This document shows positions 44,038 to 53,398 of a DNA stretch of 64,000 nucleotides, in pieces. The notes below the pieces were generated by a model, which was not told the DNA's origin, searched no databases, and was given only the letters and a program-made list of their open reading frames with translations. This stretch comes from Limosilactobacillus frumenti DSM 13145. Its GTDB lineage: Bacteria; Bacillota; Bacilli; Lactobacillales; Lactobacillaceae. The DNA lies in contig NZ_AZER01000016.1 in the NCBI RefSeq assembly GCF_001436045.1, positions 472,902 through 536,901 of the forward strand. Reading direction: 5' to 3'. The number at the start of each line of letters is the position of its first letter. Position 1 is the stretch's first letter. The position numbers were made by a program, and so were the translations under genes.

Positions 44038-44265
44038 CAAAAAAATCCCGCAGATGCAACACATCTACAGGACGAAACTAGCCGCGGTACCACCCGTATT
44101 CTACGTTAAAACGTAGCTCTTGACTCCTTAACGCGGAAAACGTCAACGCCTACTCGGTTCAGCATTGCTCATTATGAGGTGAGTTCACTCAATCCATTAC
44201 CCACATTCACAGCACCATGTGGTCTCTGAAGCAAAAATTAAAGCTACTAGTCCTCGTTTGATTAG
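44038..44265 (-). promoter_or_regulatory. T-box riboswitch of leuS, specifier CUC (Leu)
   Basis: Minus strand: Stem I closed by GAGG/CCTC with AGUA on the 5' side and GUGAACUCA on the 3' side; the specifier codon is CUC (44183-44181). The T-box GGGTGGTACCGCGGCT lies at about 44081-44096. A terminator stem (CCTGTAGATGTG...CATCTGCGGG) plus TTTTTTT ends the leader. Confidence 0.95.
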
Positions 44266-44356
44266 ATATTAATGAGAATATAACAAATTTTTCGTCCATT
44301 TGCAAGAATAAGATCAAGTGATTTGCTACAATTGAGAATGTTTAAGGAGTTGTGTT

Positions 44357-44986
44357 ATGAAAATATCAATTACAAGGTTTTGGTGGTGGGTCAGCTTAAT
44401 CATTTTCATTCTACTAATTTGCTGGCAATTAGGTGCTCCAGCGAGTGCTGATCATTTTGACCAATCCATCCGTATCATGATCAATGCTCATCGGAGTAGC
44501 TTTCAGACTATGTGGTGGACGCACCTGACTAAGTTGTATAACTTTAGCTGGGCATGTGGTTGGATCTTATTAACCATTAGTGCCGCTTGGTGGTTAGTAA
44601 ACCGTCTCTTCTTTGCTCAAATCTTCTTGACCATCCTTGGTGGCCTATTCTTTAACCGATTTATTAAAGAAATTGTCGGCCGCCCACGCCCTGGCAATAA
44701 CATCTTGATGCATTACTCGGGCTATAGTTTTCCATCCGGGCACTCCAGTACGGTCGCTCTAGTTGGCGGTTCGCTCATTCTGCTAACCTGGCGGGTTTGC
44801 AAACGAGCCAATCTTAAATGGCTTCTCACTTTCATATGGGTACTCATGATCATGTTGATTGGTTATTCACGAATTTACGTCGGTGCCCATTACCCAACCG
44901 ACGTGCTCGGGGGCTGGTCATTAGGCATTTGGATAGTTACGACTTTTGATTGGTTGTGGAGTCACTATTTCCCCCAGCAACTGTAA
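44357..44986 (+). CDS. PAP2-family membrane phosphatase
   Basis: 209 aa, about five to six membrane segments. The three PAP2 motifs are KEIVGRPRP, PSGHSS and SRIYVGAHYPTDVLGG. Candidates are undecaprenyl pyrophosphate phosphatase or phosphatidylglycerophosphatase activity. A TTAAGGAG lies upstream. Its last 50 bases overlap the convergent gene at 44937-45296. Confidence 0.9.
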   Translation: MKISITRFWWWVSLIIFILLICWQLGAPASADHFDQSIRIMINAHRSSFQTMWWTHLTKLYNFSWACGWILLTISAAWWLVNRLFFAQIFLTILGGLFFNRFIKEIVGRPRPGNNILMHYSGYSFPSGHSSTVALVGGSLILLTWRVCKRANLKWLLTFIWVLMIMLIGYSRIYVGAHYPTDVLGGWSLGIWIVTTFDWLWSHYFPQQL

Positions 44987-45296
44987 CGTTGCTATCCTGG
45001 GCATCATTATAACGGGCTAACAGAATTTGCTGGTACTTGTCCTTGATGACACTTTCTATATCGGTGTCGTTAATTTTTGGATGGTCCTTGCGAATCTGAT
45101 CCAACACCTTTTCATCTAAACTGTATTCCGGTTTAGCGGGTGTCTGATCACTAAAGAAGGCCATTGTTTGATCATAATCCAGGGTCGTTAACTGTCGCTC
45201 GGTCCGGTCAGCATCCGGCTGGTGCAAAACGTCATCCCGATTTTTCAGGTCTTCGCGAAAACCATTCTCATCATATTGATATTGATCGTCTGCCAT
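44937..45296 (-). CDS. Acidic protein of unknown function
   Basis: 119 aa, strongly acidic, soluble, Asp/Gln-rich, N-terminus MADDQYQYDENGFREDLKNR. It lies 66 bases after metK on the same strand, beyond a terminator. GAAAGAAAA precedes the ATG. No family recognised; the 3' end overlaps the PAP2 gene by 50 bases on the other strand. Confidence 0.6.
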   Translation of the reverse strand: MADDQYQYDENGFREDLKNRDDVLHQPDADRTERQLTTLDYDQTMAFFSDQTPAKPEYSLDEKVLDQIRKDHPKINDTDIESVIKDKYQQILLARYNDAQDSNVTVAGGNSDSTTNQKS

Positions 45297-45315
45297 TTTC
45301 TTTCCTCCATAGTTG

Positions 45316-45359
45316 AAAAGAGCTCAGTTGTTTCTGAACAAGAACGACTGAGCTCTTTT
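45316..45359. terminator. metK terminator
   Basis: AAAAGAGCTCAGT / ACTGAGCTCTTTT stem; symmetrical A/T tracts. Confidence 0.85.
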
Positions 45360-45361
45360 AT

Positions 45362-46549
45362 TTAGCCTAAAATTTTCTTTAATTCTTCAACCTTATCCAA
45401 ATGTTCCCATGGAAGGTCAACATCAGTCCGGCCAAAGTGTCCATAAGCAGCGGTTTGTTCGTAAATTGGCCGCTTCAAGTCGAGCATCTTGATAATGCCG
45501 GCTGGTCTTAAATCAAAGACTTGCCGAACAGCAGCAATCAGTTCAGCTTCACTCTTTGTTCCAGTGCCGAAAGTATCAATTGAGATAGAAACCGGTTCAG
45601 CAACCCCAATGGCATAAGCGACTTGGATTTCCAGCTTCTTAGCATAGCCAGCAGCGACTAAGTTCTTGGCAATGTAGCGAGCAGCGTATGAGGCAGAACG
45701 GTCAACCTTTGTAGCATCCTTACCGGAGAAGGCGCCCCCACCATGATGAGCAGCCCCACCATAAGTATCAACAATGATCTTCCGACCAGTCAAACCAGCA
45801 TCCCCCTGAGGGCCACCAATCACGAAGCGGCCGGTTGGGTTGATAAAGTACTTGGTTTGATCGTCTAAATACTTAGCTGGAATCACAGCTTTAATAACTT
45901 GTTCCTTAACATCTTTTTTTATTTGGTCAAGAGAGACCTCCGGATCATGCTGAGTACTCAAGACAACCGTGTCCACGCGTAATGGTCGGTCATTTTCATC
46001 GTATTCCACTGTCACTTCAGCCTTAGCATCTGGCCGCAAATAAGGAATGGTGTTGTCCTTGCGTAATTTAGCAATGCGTTGCATCAGCTTGTGCGACAAC
46101 ATCAATGTTAATGGCATATATTCTGGTGTTTCATCAGTAGCATAGCCAAACATTAGTCCTTGATCACCAGCACCGATCTTATCAAGCGGATCACCATCAC
46201 CCTCACGAGTTTCAAGTGAATCATCAACCCCCTGCGCAATGTCAGGTGATTGTTCATCAATGGCCGTGATTACCGCACAGTTATCAGCATCGAAACCATA
46301 CTTTCCATCGGTATAACCAATCCGGCGAATTGTATCGCGAACGATTTTTTGGATATTAACGTAAGCCTTTGTTGATACTTCACCAAAGACTAAAACTAGC
46401 CCGGTTGTTACAGAAGTCTCGACGGCAACCCGGGAATCTGGATCTTGTTCCAACATTGCATCCAGAATTGCATCACTGATTTGATCAGCAATTTTGTCTG
46501 GGTGGCCTTCCGAAACAGATTCAGACGTAAATAAATGTTTTTCTACCAT
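45362..46549 (-). CDS. metK: S-adenosylmethionine synthetase
   Basis: 395 aa from the ATG at 46549 ([20 protein letters not shown]). Motifs [12 protein letters not shown] and GGGAFSGKD are typical. Makes SAM from Met and ATP. The start codon and its GGGGGA belong to an SMK riboswitch, which also fixes the start; the longer frame to 46567 is not supported. Confidence 0.98.
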   Translation of the reverse strand: MVEKHLFTSESVSEGHPDKIADQISDAILDAMLEQDPDSRVAVETSVTTGLVLVFGEVSTKAYVNIQKIVRDTIRRIGYTDGKYGFDADNCAVITAIDEQSPDIAQGVDDSLETREGDGDPLDKIGAGDQGLMFGYATDETPEYMPLTLMLSHKLMQRIAKLRKDNTIPYLRPDAKAEVTVEYDENDRPLRVDTVVLSTQHDPEVSLDQIKKDVKEQVIKAVIPAKYLDDQTKYFINPTGRFVIGGPQGDAGLTGRKIIVDTYGGAAHHGGGAFSGKDATKVDRSASYAARYIAKNLVAAGYAKKLEIQVAYAIGVAEPVSISIDTFGTGTKSEAELIAAVRQVFDLRPAGIIKMLDLKRPIYEQTAAYGHFGRTDVDLPWEHLDKVEELKKILG

Positions 46550-46556
46550 GTGATTT

Positions 46557-46640
46557 AATTCCCCCATACTGAGTTCTAGAAACGATTTATGTGGTTACAA
46601 GGCATCTTCACATTGCTGTGAATCCTATCGGGAATTTGCT
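46557..46640 (-). promoter_or_regulatory. SMK box (SAM-III) riboswitch of metK
   Basis: Minus strand: TTCCCG-ATAGG (46634-46629), the conserved AGATGCCTTGTAACC (about 46604-46590) and the metK Shine-Dalgarno GGGGGA (46565-46560). On SAM binding the TTCCC element pairs with the ribosome site and blocks translation. Element order and conserved bases match the known family in Lactobacillales. Confidence 0.93.
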
Positions 46641-46693
46641 TCATAACGAGAACCATCTTAGCATAATTTGCCCATGATATTCAATTAAACATC

Positions 46694-47227
46694 TTATTCT
46701 TCACGTGCATTAACTAATCCAACGGCAGTCATGAAGGAATAAATAATTGTTGGCCCGACAAACTTAAAGCCATCCTTCTTCATTTGTTTAGACATGGCCA
46801 CTGATGCTGGTGTCTGCGCTGGCAGAGGTTGCCCATTTAAACGCAAGCGCTGCGACTGACCATCAACGAATGACCAAGCATAGTCGGTAAAATTATTGCC
46901 ATCCCGGTGCCAGCGGCTGATCACCTGGGCATTGTTAATTGTCGCCATAATTTTACGACGATTACGAATAATATGTTTATCCTGCATTAATCGTTCAATA
47001 TCATCTTGGTTAAAATTAGCTACCTGGTCCACATCAAAATCGGCAAATGCCTGACTGAACGCTGCTTGCCGTTGCCAAATGGTCGCCCAGGTAAGCCCCG
47101 CTTGGAAGAGTTCCAAAGTCAACATTTTAAACAAATGATTTTCATCGTGGTCGGGGATGCCCCAGTAGTGGTCATAATAGTCGCGCATCGATGGTGATTC
47201 TTCTGCCCAACGTGGTCGTTTTGTCAT
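46694..47227 (-). CDS. tag: DNA-3-methyladenine glycosylase I
   Basis: 177 aa from the ATG at 47227 (GAGGAGGAATAAC upstream). Core motifs: RPRWAEESPSMRDYYDHYWG, LFQAGLTWATIWQRQAAF, DYAWSFVDG and TIIYSFMTAVGLVNAREE. Removes 3-methyladenine from DNA. The zinc-binding Cys and His of E. coli Tag at the N-terminus (RCxW) is altered to RPRW, as in some Firmicutes. Confidence 0.92.
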   Translation of the reverse strand: MTKRPRWAEESPSMRDYYDHYWGIPDHDENHLFKMLTLELFQAGLTWATIWQRQAAFSQAFADFDVDQVANFNQDDIERLMQDKHIIRNRRKIMATINNAQVISRWHRDGNNFTDYAWSFVDGQSQRLRLNGQPLPAQTPASVAMSKQMKKDGFKFVGPTIIYSFMTAVGLVNAREE

Positions 47228-47329
47228 GTTATTCCTCCTCGTGGTCATCATTATAACGTTAAGTAACAAAAGAAACAGCTTCTATAAAGAGGCTGCTTCA
47301 TTCCCTATTAATATAAAAACGTAATTTAA

Positions 47330-48763
47330 TTACTTTTGCACTTTTTTGGTATTTTTAAGTACCAATGCTAAGCAGAAGCCAATCACTTCTACCACAATCA
47401 TCGTAATGAATACTAGCCGGTAGCCATGTAAGTTAGCCGCCAAAGTGGACATTCCACGACTAATGCTGTGATTAGCAGCGTTAGTCAAAATAAGGGTAGC
47501 GACTGTGACCCCGGTCGAACCGAGAACCTGCCGCACTGTTGTAATCACCGCTGTCCCATGAGGTACCAATTCGTTTGGCAAGGAATTAGCACCCAGGGTA
47601 ACTGCTGGCATCATTACGAAGGCATTGCCGCCTTCAATGACCATTGCACAAATGATCATCCCCCACAGACTAAGATGGCTAATCATCGTCAAGCCGGCGA
47701 TCCAGCCAACAACAATCATTGTCATACCGACTAGCATGGTGGGTTTAAAGCCAATTTTATCAGCTAACGTTCCCGTCAGTGGGTTCAAAATACTTAAGAA
47801 CACTGCTCCGGGAACCAATGACATACCGGAAACAAATGGGCTAACATGCAGCACGCCTTGATAGTACAGCGGAAAGATAATGGTCGTAACAATCAGGGCA
47901 ATGTAAGAGATAGAAGTCAGCAAAATTGCTAAGTCATAGTTAAAGGTCTTCATAACCCGCAATTCCAGTAATGGTTCCGTAAGATGTAATTGACGTAAGC
48001 AGAACCAGGCAATCGCTAAGATGCTGACGATCAAAATTGTGCCATCGAGGGCCCAATTAATGTTGTTCTTCCCGGCCTGATTAATAACGTACATAACCCC
48101 AATCAAACCGATTGATAGGATCACCGATAACCAATCTAGGGTTGTTTCGTGTCGTGGCATCACATCGCGAATCAAGCCCAGGCCAGCCATCAGGATGATG
48201 ACGGTGATAATGATCATGAAAAGCACAAAAAGGCTCTTCCAATCAAAGAACTTCAGCACAATTCCTGAAACAATTGGTCCACAGGCTAAGGCAGACCCCA
48301 TCACAAGTCCAGCAACCCCCATCGTGGTTCCTCGGGAATCAGTTGGGGTAATTTCCAACAGGACTGATTGATAGGATGGGAAAAGGACCCCGACCGCAAA
48401 TGCTTCTAATGCCCGACCAATCATCATGAACCAGAAACCACTGGTTCCCCAAGAGGCGGGTGTCAAAATAATCATTAACGATCCAATATCAAATAAGGCC
48501 AATGCCCCAATGAACATTGTCTTGAAGTTTAAGTTATTCAACATCCATGGGCTAATGGGCATGGATACACACATAACCAGCATAAAGCCAGTCGTCAACC
48601 ATTGCACAGTCGATGCGGAGATACCAAATGCCCGCATCAAGGTTGGATAAGCGGTCGACAATGATGACTGACTAATTGACATCGTAAAGGTGCCGACTAA
48701 CAACGTAAAAATAAACCAAAAACGACTATATGAACGGCCGTTTTGATCTTTTGAAATTGTCAT
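47330..48763 (-). CDS. MFS transporter, DHA2 (14-TMS drug exporter) family
   Basis: 477 aa from the ATG at 48763 (AAAGAAGG upstream). Fourteen hydrophobic segments; motif C-like GSALACGPIVSGIVLKFFDW in helix 5 supports a proton-driven exporter. Substrate unknown. It is divergent from a Fur-family regulator with a short shared control region. Confidence 0.88.
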   Translation of the reverse strand: MTISKDQNGRSYSRFWFIFTLLVGTFTMSISQSSLSTAYPTLMRAFGISASTVQWLTTGFMLVMCVSMPISPWMLNNLNFKTMFIGALALFDIGSLMIILTPASWGTSGFWFMMIGRALEAFAVGVLFPSYQSVLLEITPTDSRGTTMGVAGLVMGSALACGPIVSGIVLKFFDWKSLFVLFMIIITVIILMAGLGLIRDVMPRHETTLDWLSVILSIGLIGVMYVINQAGKNNINWALDGTILIVSILAIAWFCLRQLHLTEPLLELRVMKTFNYDLAILLTSISYIALIVTTIIFPLYYQGVLHVSPFVSGMSLVPGAVFLSILNPLTGTLADKIGFKPTMLVGMTMIVVGWIAGLTMISHLSLWGMIICAMVIEGGNAFVMMPAVTLGANSLPNELVPHGTAVITTVRQVLGSTGVTVATLILTNAANHSISRGMSTLAANLHGYRLVFITMIVVEVIGFCLALVLKNTKKVQK

Positions 48764-48881
48764 TAATATACCTTCTTTAGAATTATTATTAACTACAATG
48801 AACATTATAAACTCTGGAATTCACAAATGTAAATGCTATAATATAAATAAATATAATGTTGGGAATCGTGAGGTGAGTACT

Positions 48882-49334
48882 TTGGCAGATCAAGAATTTA
48901 ACCACGCAGTTGAACAACTTAAACAGGGCCATGTTCGTATGACCCCGCAACGAAAAATGATTCTAAAGTATCTTATTAGTCATCATACTCATCCAAGTGT
49001 TGAAATGATCTTTGACGACCTCAAGGATTCCGTCGCCAACATCAGTATGGCCACGGTTTACAACACGTTAAAGTTATTTGTGGAATACAACCTCGTAATC
49101 GAACTGAAGAATGGTGACGGCAGCACCCATTATGATTACTTTGGTCATCCCCATTACCACGTTGTCTGTGATAATTGTGGCAAAATCACCGATGTCTTCG
49201 ATCCGCATTTCAAAGACGTTAGCGAGGAACTGGCAAACATGACCCGTGAGCAAACGGGTTACTTGGTTACTGGAAATAACATTGAAGTTCACGGCTTATG
49301 TCCCGATTGTCAACGAAAACTGCATCTAAATTAG
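48882..49334 (+). CDS. Fur/PerR-family metalloregulator
   Basis: 150 aa from TTG 48882, placed 8 bases after GTGAGG. DNA-binding helix-turn-helix near residues 20-75 (MTPQRKMILKYLISHHTHPS, ISMATVYNTLKLF), then metal site HPHYHVVCDNCG and a second CxxC (LCPDCQRK). PerR, Fur and Zur types share these; the two CxxC pairs and Asp/His context suggest PerR. A TATAATATAAATAAATATAA stretch upstream may be an operator or promoter. Confidence 0.85.
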   Translation: MADQEFNHAVEQLKQGHVRMTPQRKMILKYLISHHTHPSVEMIFDDLKDSVANISMATVYNTLKLFVEYNLVIELKNGDGSTHYDYFGHPHYHVVCDNCGKITDVFDPHFKDVSEELANMTREQTGYLVTGNNIEVHGLCPDCQRKLHLN

Positions 49335-49394
49335 GAGCAGCGGCGATATCAGTCCATTCCATAGTTGAAATTGCTACAGCGCAGTCCAAAAAGT

Positions 49395-49435
49395 GGCTCT
49401 AGCGTTCGGATTATCCGAACACTGGAGCCTTTTTT
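49395..49435 (+). terminator. Terminator of the Fur-family gene
   Basis: GGCTCTAGCGTTCGG / CCGAACACTGGAGCC followed by TTTTTTG. Confidence 0.85.
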
Positions 49436-49488
49436 GTATTGACGAGGTGAAAGCCAAACTAGCAAGCTAGTCCGATCTCACTTTTTAT

Positions 49489-50850
49489 TTATTTCGATAG
49501 TCGTTTTGGTTGCGACAATGAGGCCACGCCGAGACAAGCAAACCAGATCAGAGTAAAGATCAATGCACCAAGGGTCTGCTTATCCAAGCACAGAACAATA
49601 AAGACGAATGCCAGGAACAACAGAATCAGGTAGTCGGTAAAAGGTGCTCCGGGAACCTTAAATGTCCGCTGACGGGGATGACTGTTCAGGTAACGCAGGT
49701 GGGTCAAAGCAATAAAGGCCCAAATGAACAGGAAGCTCGTTGTAGCAATACTAGAGATTACAGTAAAGACACCACCCGGCATCACAATGTTTAAGATCGC
49801 AGCAATGGCGATTACCCCGGCCGAAATAAGGACAGCCAAGGCAGGCACTGAGTTCTTTGACAAACGAGAAATACGACGAATTCCTGGCCGGTGCGACGTT
49901 GACGTTAATTCGGCCAACATCCGCCCAGTCGTATACAGGGAACTATTACATGCCGAAGCTGCGGCAGTCACTACCACGAAGTTAATCAGACTAGCGGCAC
50001 CAGAAAAACCGATATCATGAAAAACCATGACAAACGGACTCTTCGATGGTAAAAGCTGGTCCCACGGAAAAATGCACATGATAACTGCTAATGCGGCCAC
50101 GTAGAATAGCAAGATCTGGAACGGAATTGCATTAATTGCTCGTGGAATAACCTTGCGGGGGTTCTCTGCTTCAGCAGCAGTCATCCCCACCATTTCAATA
50201 CCAACAAAGGCGAAAACCACCATTTGGAAGGACAAAATAAAGCCCTTCATGCCACGAGCAAAGAAACCACCATGACTGATCAGATTAACGGGCGAAGCTA
50301 CACCGCCACCCTTGGTATGGAAGCCAATGATCATCATCACAATCCCCACCGCCACTAACAGCGCGATGGCCAAAATTTTAATTAGGGCAAACCAGAATTG
50401 GAGTTCCCCAAACGCGGAGACAGTAATTAGGTTAATACATATTAAAACCAGCAACGTTAGTAAACCGGGAATCCACTGAGGACAATTTGGTAACCATAAT
50501 TGAAAATACATCCCAATGGCCGTTATTTCTGCCATTGCCAGGGCAATCCAACACGCCCAGTATGCCCAACCGGTGACAAAACTCACCCGTGGGCCTAAGT
50601 AAACCCGGATCGCATCAACAAATGACCGATAATTCAAATCCGCCATCAATAGTTCGCCCAGTACCCGCAGGATAAAGAAACATACAATCCCAGTAATTAG
50701 GTACGCCAACAGGATTGATGGCCCTGCGATATGGATGGCTTGCCCGGAACCAAGAAATAGCCCGGTCCCGATTGTTCCACCTAATGCCATTAATTGAATA
50801 TGGCGACTCTTTAGGCTGCGTTTCATTTTGGCTTTTTCTGCCACGCTCAA
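49489..50850 (-). CDS. Amino-acid permease (APC superfamily, AAT type)
   Basis: 453 aa, twelve membrane segments. The family signature is in HIQLMALGGTIGTGLFLGSG and FAFVGIEMVGMTAAEAENPR. Substrate class could be aromatic or cationic amino acids, D-serine/alanine/glycine or proline. The start is TTG 50850 (AAAGGGAG 5 bases upstream); a GTG at 50853 is closer to the ribosome site. Confidence 0.92.
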   Translation of the reverse strand: MSVAEKAKMKRSLKSRHIQLMALGGTIGTGLFLGSGQAIHIAGPSILLAYLITGIVCFFILRVLGELLMADLNYRSFVDAIRVYLGPRVSFVTGWAYWACWIALAMAEITAIGMYFQLWLPNCPQWIPGLLTLLVLICINLITVSAFGELQFWFALIKILAIALLVAVGIVMMIIGFHTKGGGVASPVNLISHGGFFARGMKGFILSFQMVVFAFVGIEMVGMTAAEAENPRKVIPRAINAIPFQILLFYVAALAVIMCIFPWDQLLPSKSPFVMVFHDIGFSGAASLINFVVVTAAASACNSSLYTTGRMLAELTSTSHRPGIRRISRLSKNSVPALAVLISAGVIAIAAILNIVMPGGVFTVISSIATTSFLFIWAFIALTHLRYLNSHPRQRTFKVPGAPFTDYLILLFLAFVFIVLCLDKQTLGALIFTLIWFACLGVASLSQPKRLSK

Positions 50851-50985
50851 CACAACTCCCTTTAATATTTGTTAAATCACATTTAATAGCACTACCGAAG
50901 TGCTACCTAGTTCGTTACAATAAGACTGTTATTGCTCCATACGAGCTTTAATTGTATACCTTTTTTGCAGAGAGGGAGTAATTAA

Positions 50986-51510
50986 ATGTCAGGGTGGATC
51001 CCGTTTATTGGTTATACAATCTTAATTCTGGTCGTGGTAGTACTTAATTGGTCACGCTTTCATAAATTTTGGCAGCGGATCACAATTATTGGTGCTAGCG
51101 CCTATTTAATTATCCTATGCCGTTTATGTCTAACCCCAATTGTCTTCAATTTTATGACTGCTAATCGCAACTTGCGCTACTTCCATGGGGTGCCGTATAA
51201 CCTTATTGCTTTTCAGCAGATTGACATGGAGTGGTTTCTCAATATTGTTATGACCATTCCATTTGGGATTCTTCTCTACCTCTGCTGGCCAAAGCTGCAT
51301 CCCCTCACCGCGCTAATTATTGGCTGTATATTCTCTTGTTTTATTGAGGGCAACCAGTTTGTATGCGACTTCCTATTTAATATTGGCCGGGTCGCTGATA
51401 TCGATGACGTCATCACTAATACCGTCGGGGCCCTCCTTGGTTTTATTATTATTGAGTGGCTTGATCATACTTTTCTCCACAAAATCATTAAACCTTTTAC
51501 CCTTAATTAG
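50986..51510 (+). CDS. VanZ-family membrane protein
   Basis: 174 aa with five hydrophobic segments. VanZ-like features: FHGVPYNLIAFQQID in the middle and SCFIEGNQFVCDFLF ... GRVADIDDVITNTVGALLGF. VanZ confers low-level teicoplanin resistance in Tn1546, but most homologues have no known role. GAGAGGGAG lies upstream. Confidence 0.9.
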   Translation: MSGWIPFIGYTILILVVVVLNWSRFHKFWQRITIIGASAYLIILCRLCLTPIVFNFMTANRNLRYFHGVPYNLIAFQQIDMEWFLNIVMTIPFGILLYLCWPKLHPLTALIIGCIFSCFIEGNQFVCDFLFNIGRVADIDDVITNTVGALLGFIIIEWLDHTFLHKIIKPFTLN

Positions 51511-51544
51511 AAAATCTGTTACACTGGTAGCATTGAGGTGATTA

Positions 51545-51715
51545 ATGATGATTTCCAATGAACAACGGGCCCATGACATTGCCATTGCATTGCTGCAAGC
51601 CAATGCTAAGGGAATGAAGCCAATTGAGGCTTACCACCAGTACGTTAATTACTTGCTTCCGATTTTGAAGGAAATCGATAAAGACTTTGCAAATGGAATC
51701 AAGGAACATATCTAA
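51545..51715 (+). CDS. Small acidic/helical protein, unknown
   Basis: 56 aa: MMISNEQRAHDIAIALLQAN, then GMKPIEAYHQYVNYLLPILK and a charged end. A TTGAGGTGATTA precedes the ATG. The sequence has a regular helical pattern and ordinary codon use, which supports a real gene in the 340-base gap between the VanZ and HdeD genes. Confidence 0.65.
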   Translation: MMISNEQRAHDIAIALLQANAKGMKPIEAYHQYVNYLLPILKEIDKDFANGIKEHI

Positions 51716-51761
51716 GTTTTATTAAGCGATAGTCTTAGTTGTAATATTGTCGCTACCTATC

Positions 51762-51801
51762 CCTCTGAATTGTTTATTTATGAAGCATTCAGAGGCTTTT
51801 T
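51762..51801 (+). terminator. Terminator of the 56-aa gene
   Basis: CCTCTGAAT / ATTCAGAGG followed by CTTTTTCG. Confidence 0.8.
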
Positions 51802-51874
51802 CGTTTATTATTAAGGTAGTATTAAAACGTGAATACGCTAGAATAATAGTTGTTTTGAAAGGAGTTTGATCAAG

Positions 51875-52408
51875 ATGGATCGTCAAACTGGTATGCGCCG
51901 TTTTGACTGGGCAAGTTTAATTATTGGGATTTTATTTCTATTAGCTGGTTTTGTGTCATTCATGCGTCCAGATAAAACGTTACATTTATTATCTGTAGTT
52001 ATGGGTGTTGGCTTTCTCCTGTATGGGATCTACGAGCTCTTGATTCGGCGGCGCTGGGTACGGACCCTCGGTGGATCTACTGGCTGGATAGTTTTCTCTG
52101 GTTTTATTGACCTACTATTAGGAATTATGTTTATTTTTTATCCTGGCTTTGGAGTGCTATACATTGCAATCATTTTTGCCATCTGGTTCATGTTTGATTC
52201 GTTAATGGACTTTATGATGACACGTGTGCTTAAAGGGATTACCGCTACTAGTCATTACTGGATTCTGGTCATCCTGAGTATTTTAGGTTTTGCTTTAGGA
52301 ATTGTGTTGCTCTTCAGCCCAATGATCTCTGCAATGACCATTGTGTGGATTATTTCCACTTTCTTAATTCTCTTTGGGGCTGTTAAAATCATTCAAGCAT
52401 TTTGTTAA
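51875..52408 (+). CDS. HdeD-like (DUF308) membrane protein
   Basis: 177 aa, six hydrophobic segments in three repeated pairs (LIIGILFLLAGFVSF, SGFIDLLLGIMFIFYPGFGV, LSILGFALGIVLLFSP) with the DUF308 pattern GxxxLxxG. HdeD is linked to acid resistance in E. coli; in lactobacilli the role is unknown. The ATG at 51875 is 10 bases after AAAGGAG; a TTG at 51866 is too close to it. Confidence 0.85.
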   Translation: MDRQTGMRRFDWASLIIGILFLLAGFVSFMRPDKTLHLLSVVMGVGFLLYGIYELLIRRRWVRTLGGSTGWIVFSGFIDLLLGIMFIFYPGFGVLYIAIIFAIWFMFDSLMDFMMTRVLKGITATSHYWILVILSILGFALGIVLLFSPMISAMTIVWIISTFLILFGAVKIIQAFC

Positions 52409-52413
52409 ATAAT

Positions 52414-52455
52414 AAAGGAGCTCGACGATGTCGTATTTATCGTCGAGCTCCTTTA
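52414..52455 (+). terminator. Terminator of the HdeD-like gene
   Basis: Perfect 16-bp stem AAAGGAGCTCGACGAT / ATCGTCGAGCTCCTTT. Confidence 0.85.
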
Positions 52456-52586
52456 CTCTATTTGGAGATGTTTATGGCACTATGAATAACTAAAGCTTAA
52501 CAGCTCAGTAGAATAAATAGTTTAAATGTTCAATCCTGCTTTTTTAGTTGTCGTTGCCGAAACGTGATTCGCCTAATTCTGCTCAA

Positions 52587-52639
52587 GATAATGCCCTCCT
52601 GCCTAGATGCCTGCGCATATTCATCAGGAGGGCACTATC
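52587..52639. repeat. Inverted repeat downstream of hsp20
   Basis: GATAATGCCCTCCTG / CAGGAGGGCACTATC (14 of 15 pairs) with a 23-base loop. No U-run on either strand, so not a standard terminator. It may stabilise the hsp20 mRNA 3' end. Confidence 0.6.
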
Positions 52640-52671
52640 ATCGTAAAATTTTAACGGTTCATCACTCTATA

Positions 52672-53103
52672 TTAGTCAATCTCAATATGACTGTCATTAC
52701 TGTTGTCAGCTTGCAACTTTGGCAAACTCATGGTTAAAACACCATTTTCATAGTGAGCACTGATAGCAGAACGGTCAACATCTGGCAGACGATATTGACG
52801 ACTCATTTGGCCGTAACGACGTTCACTGTGGAGAACGTTACCTTCCTTATCAGCGTCATCAGAGAAGGTGTCACGATGACCAGTAATGGACAAAATGTTA
52901 TTAGCGTAATCAATGTGAATATCCTTCTTAGCGAATCCTGGCATATCCACCTTTACAGTGTAACTCTTATCGTTTTCAGAAATGTCGGTCTTCATATGGT
53001 CAGCAACTGGTGCTAAATCACTAAAGAAGTCATCATTCATCCAGTTACGCATGTTCATCATGTTATCTAAGAAATTGTTGCGACGTGTTAAATCATTAGC
53101 CAT
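52672..53103 (-). CDS. hsp20: Small heat-shock protein Hsp20
   Basis: 143 aa alpha-crystallin-type holdase. The crystallin domain runs about residues 42-130: YTVKVDMPGFAKKDIHIDYA, NILSITGHRDT, RQYRLPDVDRSAI, YENGVLTMSLPK. No C-terminal IxI/IxV motif except a terminal HIEID. Controlled by CIRCE and CtsR sites upstream. Confidence 0.95.
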   Translation of the reverse strand: MANDLTRRNNFLDNMMNMRNWMNDDFFSDLAPVADHMKTDISENDKSYTVKVDMPGFAKKDIHIDYANNILSITGHRDTFSDDADKEGNVLHSERRYGQMSRQYRLPDVDRSAISAHYENGVLTMSLPKLQADNSNDSHIEID

Positions 53104-53182
53104 AATAAAGCTTCCTTTCTGTTAACTTGATCTTGATTACACTTACTATCTTAACCACTTCCGGTGTAAATACAATAGTTTT

Positions 53183-53209
53183 TTAGCACTCAAGTACTTT
53201 AACTGCTAA
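53183..53209 (-). promoter_or_regulatory. CIRCE-type HrcA operator
   Basis: TTAGCACTC-N9-AACTGCTAA, against the consensus TTAGCACTC-N9-GAGTGCTAA (two mismatches in the second arm). Confidence 0.8.
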
Positions 53210-53215
53210 AAATCA

Positions 53216-53232
53216 TTTGACCATTATTGACC
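53216..53232 (-). promoter_or_regulatory. CtsR operator
   Basis: Minus strand GGTCAATAATGGTCAAA, a close match to the CtsR heptad repeat GGTCAAA-N3-GGTCAAA. Confidence 0.85.
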
Positions 53233-53317
53233 AAGGCTGTTGTCACTACTCTCCCAAGGCTTCTCAAGTTTGACAATTGATAGGCATTAATAAAATTTTT
53301 CTCCAACTTTTTTCGAA

Positions 53318-53339
53318 CATATGAATTTTCTGTCATATG
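53318..53339. repeat. CATATGA-N8-TCATATG palindrome, copy 1
   Basis: Lies 60 bases before the aldo/keto reductase start, next to its promoter. The same 22-bp layout recurs at 62631-62652. Probable operator of an unknown regulator. Confidence 0.6.
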
Positions 53340-53398
53340 AATGTTGATGCAAGCCAATGTTACAATGATATTAGTAACAGATAAGGAGGCTTGTTATC

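Noticed and set aside
48810..48880. PerR box before the Fur-family gene
   Set aside because: The A/T-rich TATAATATAAATAAATATAA is only loosely palindromic, so I list it only as possible control DNA.
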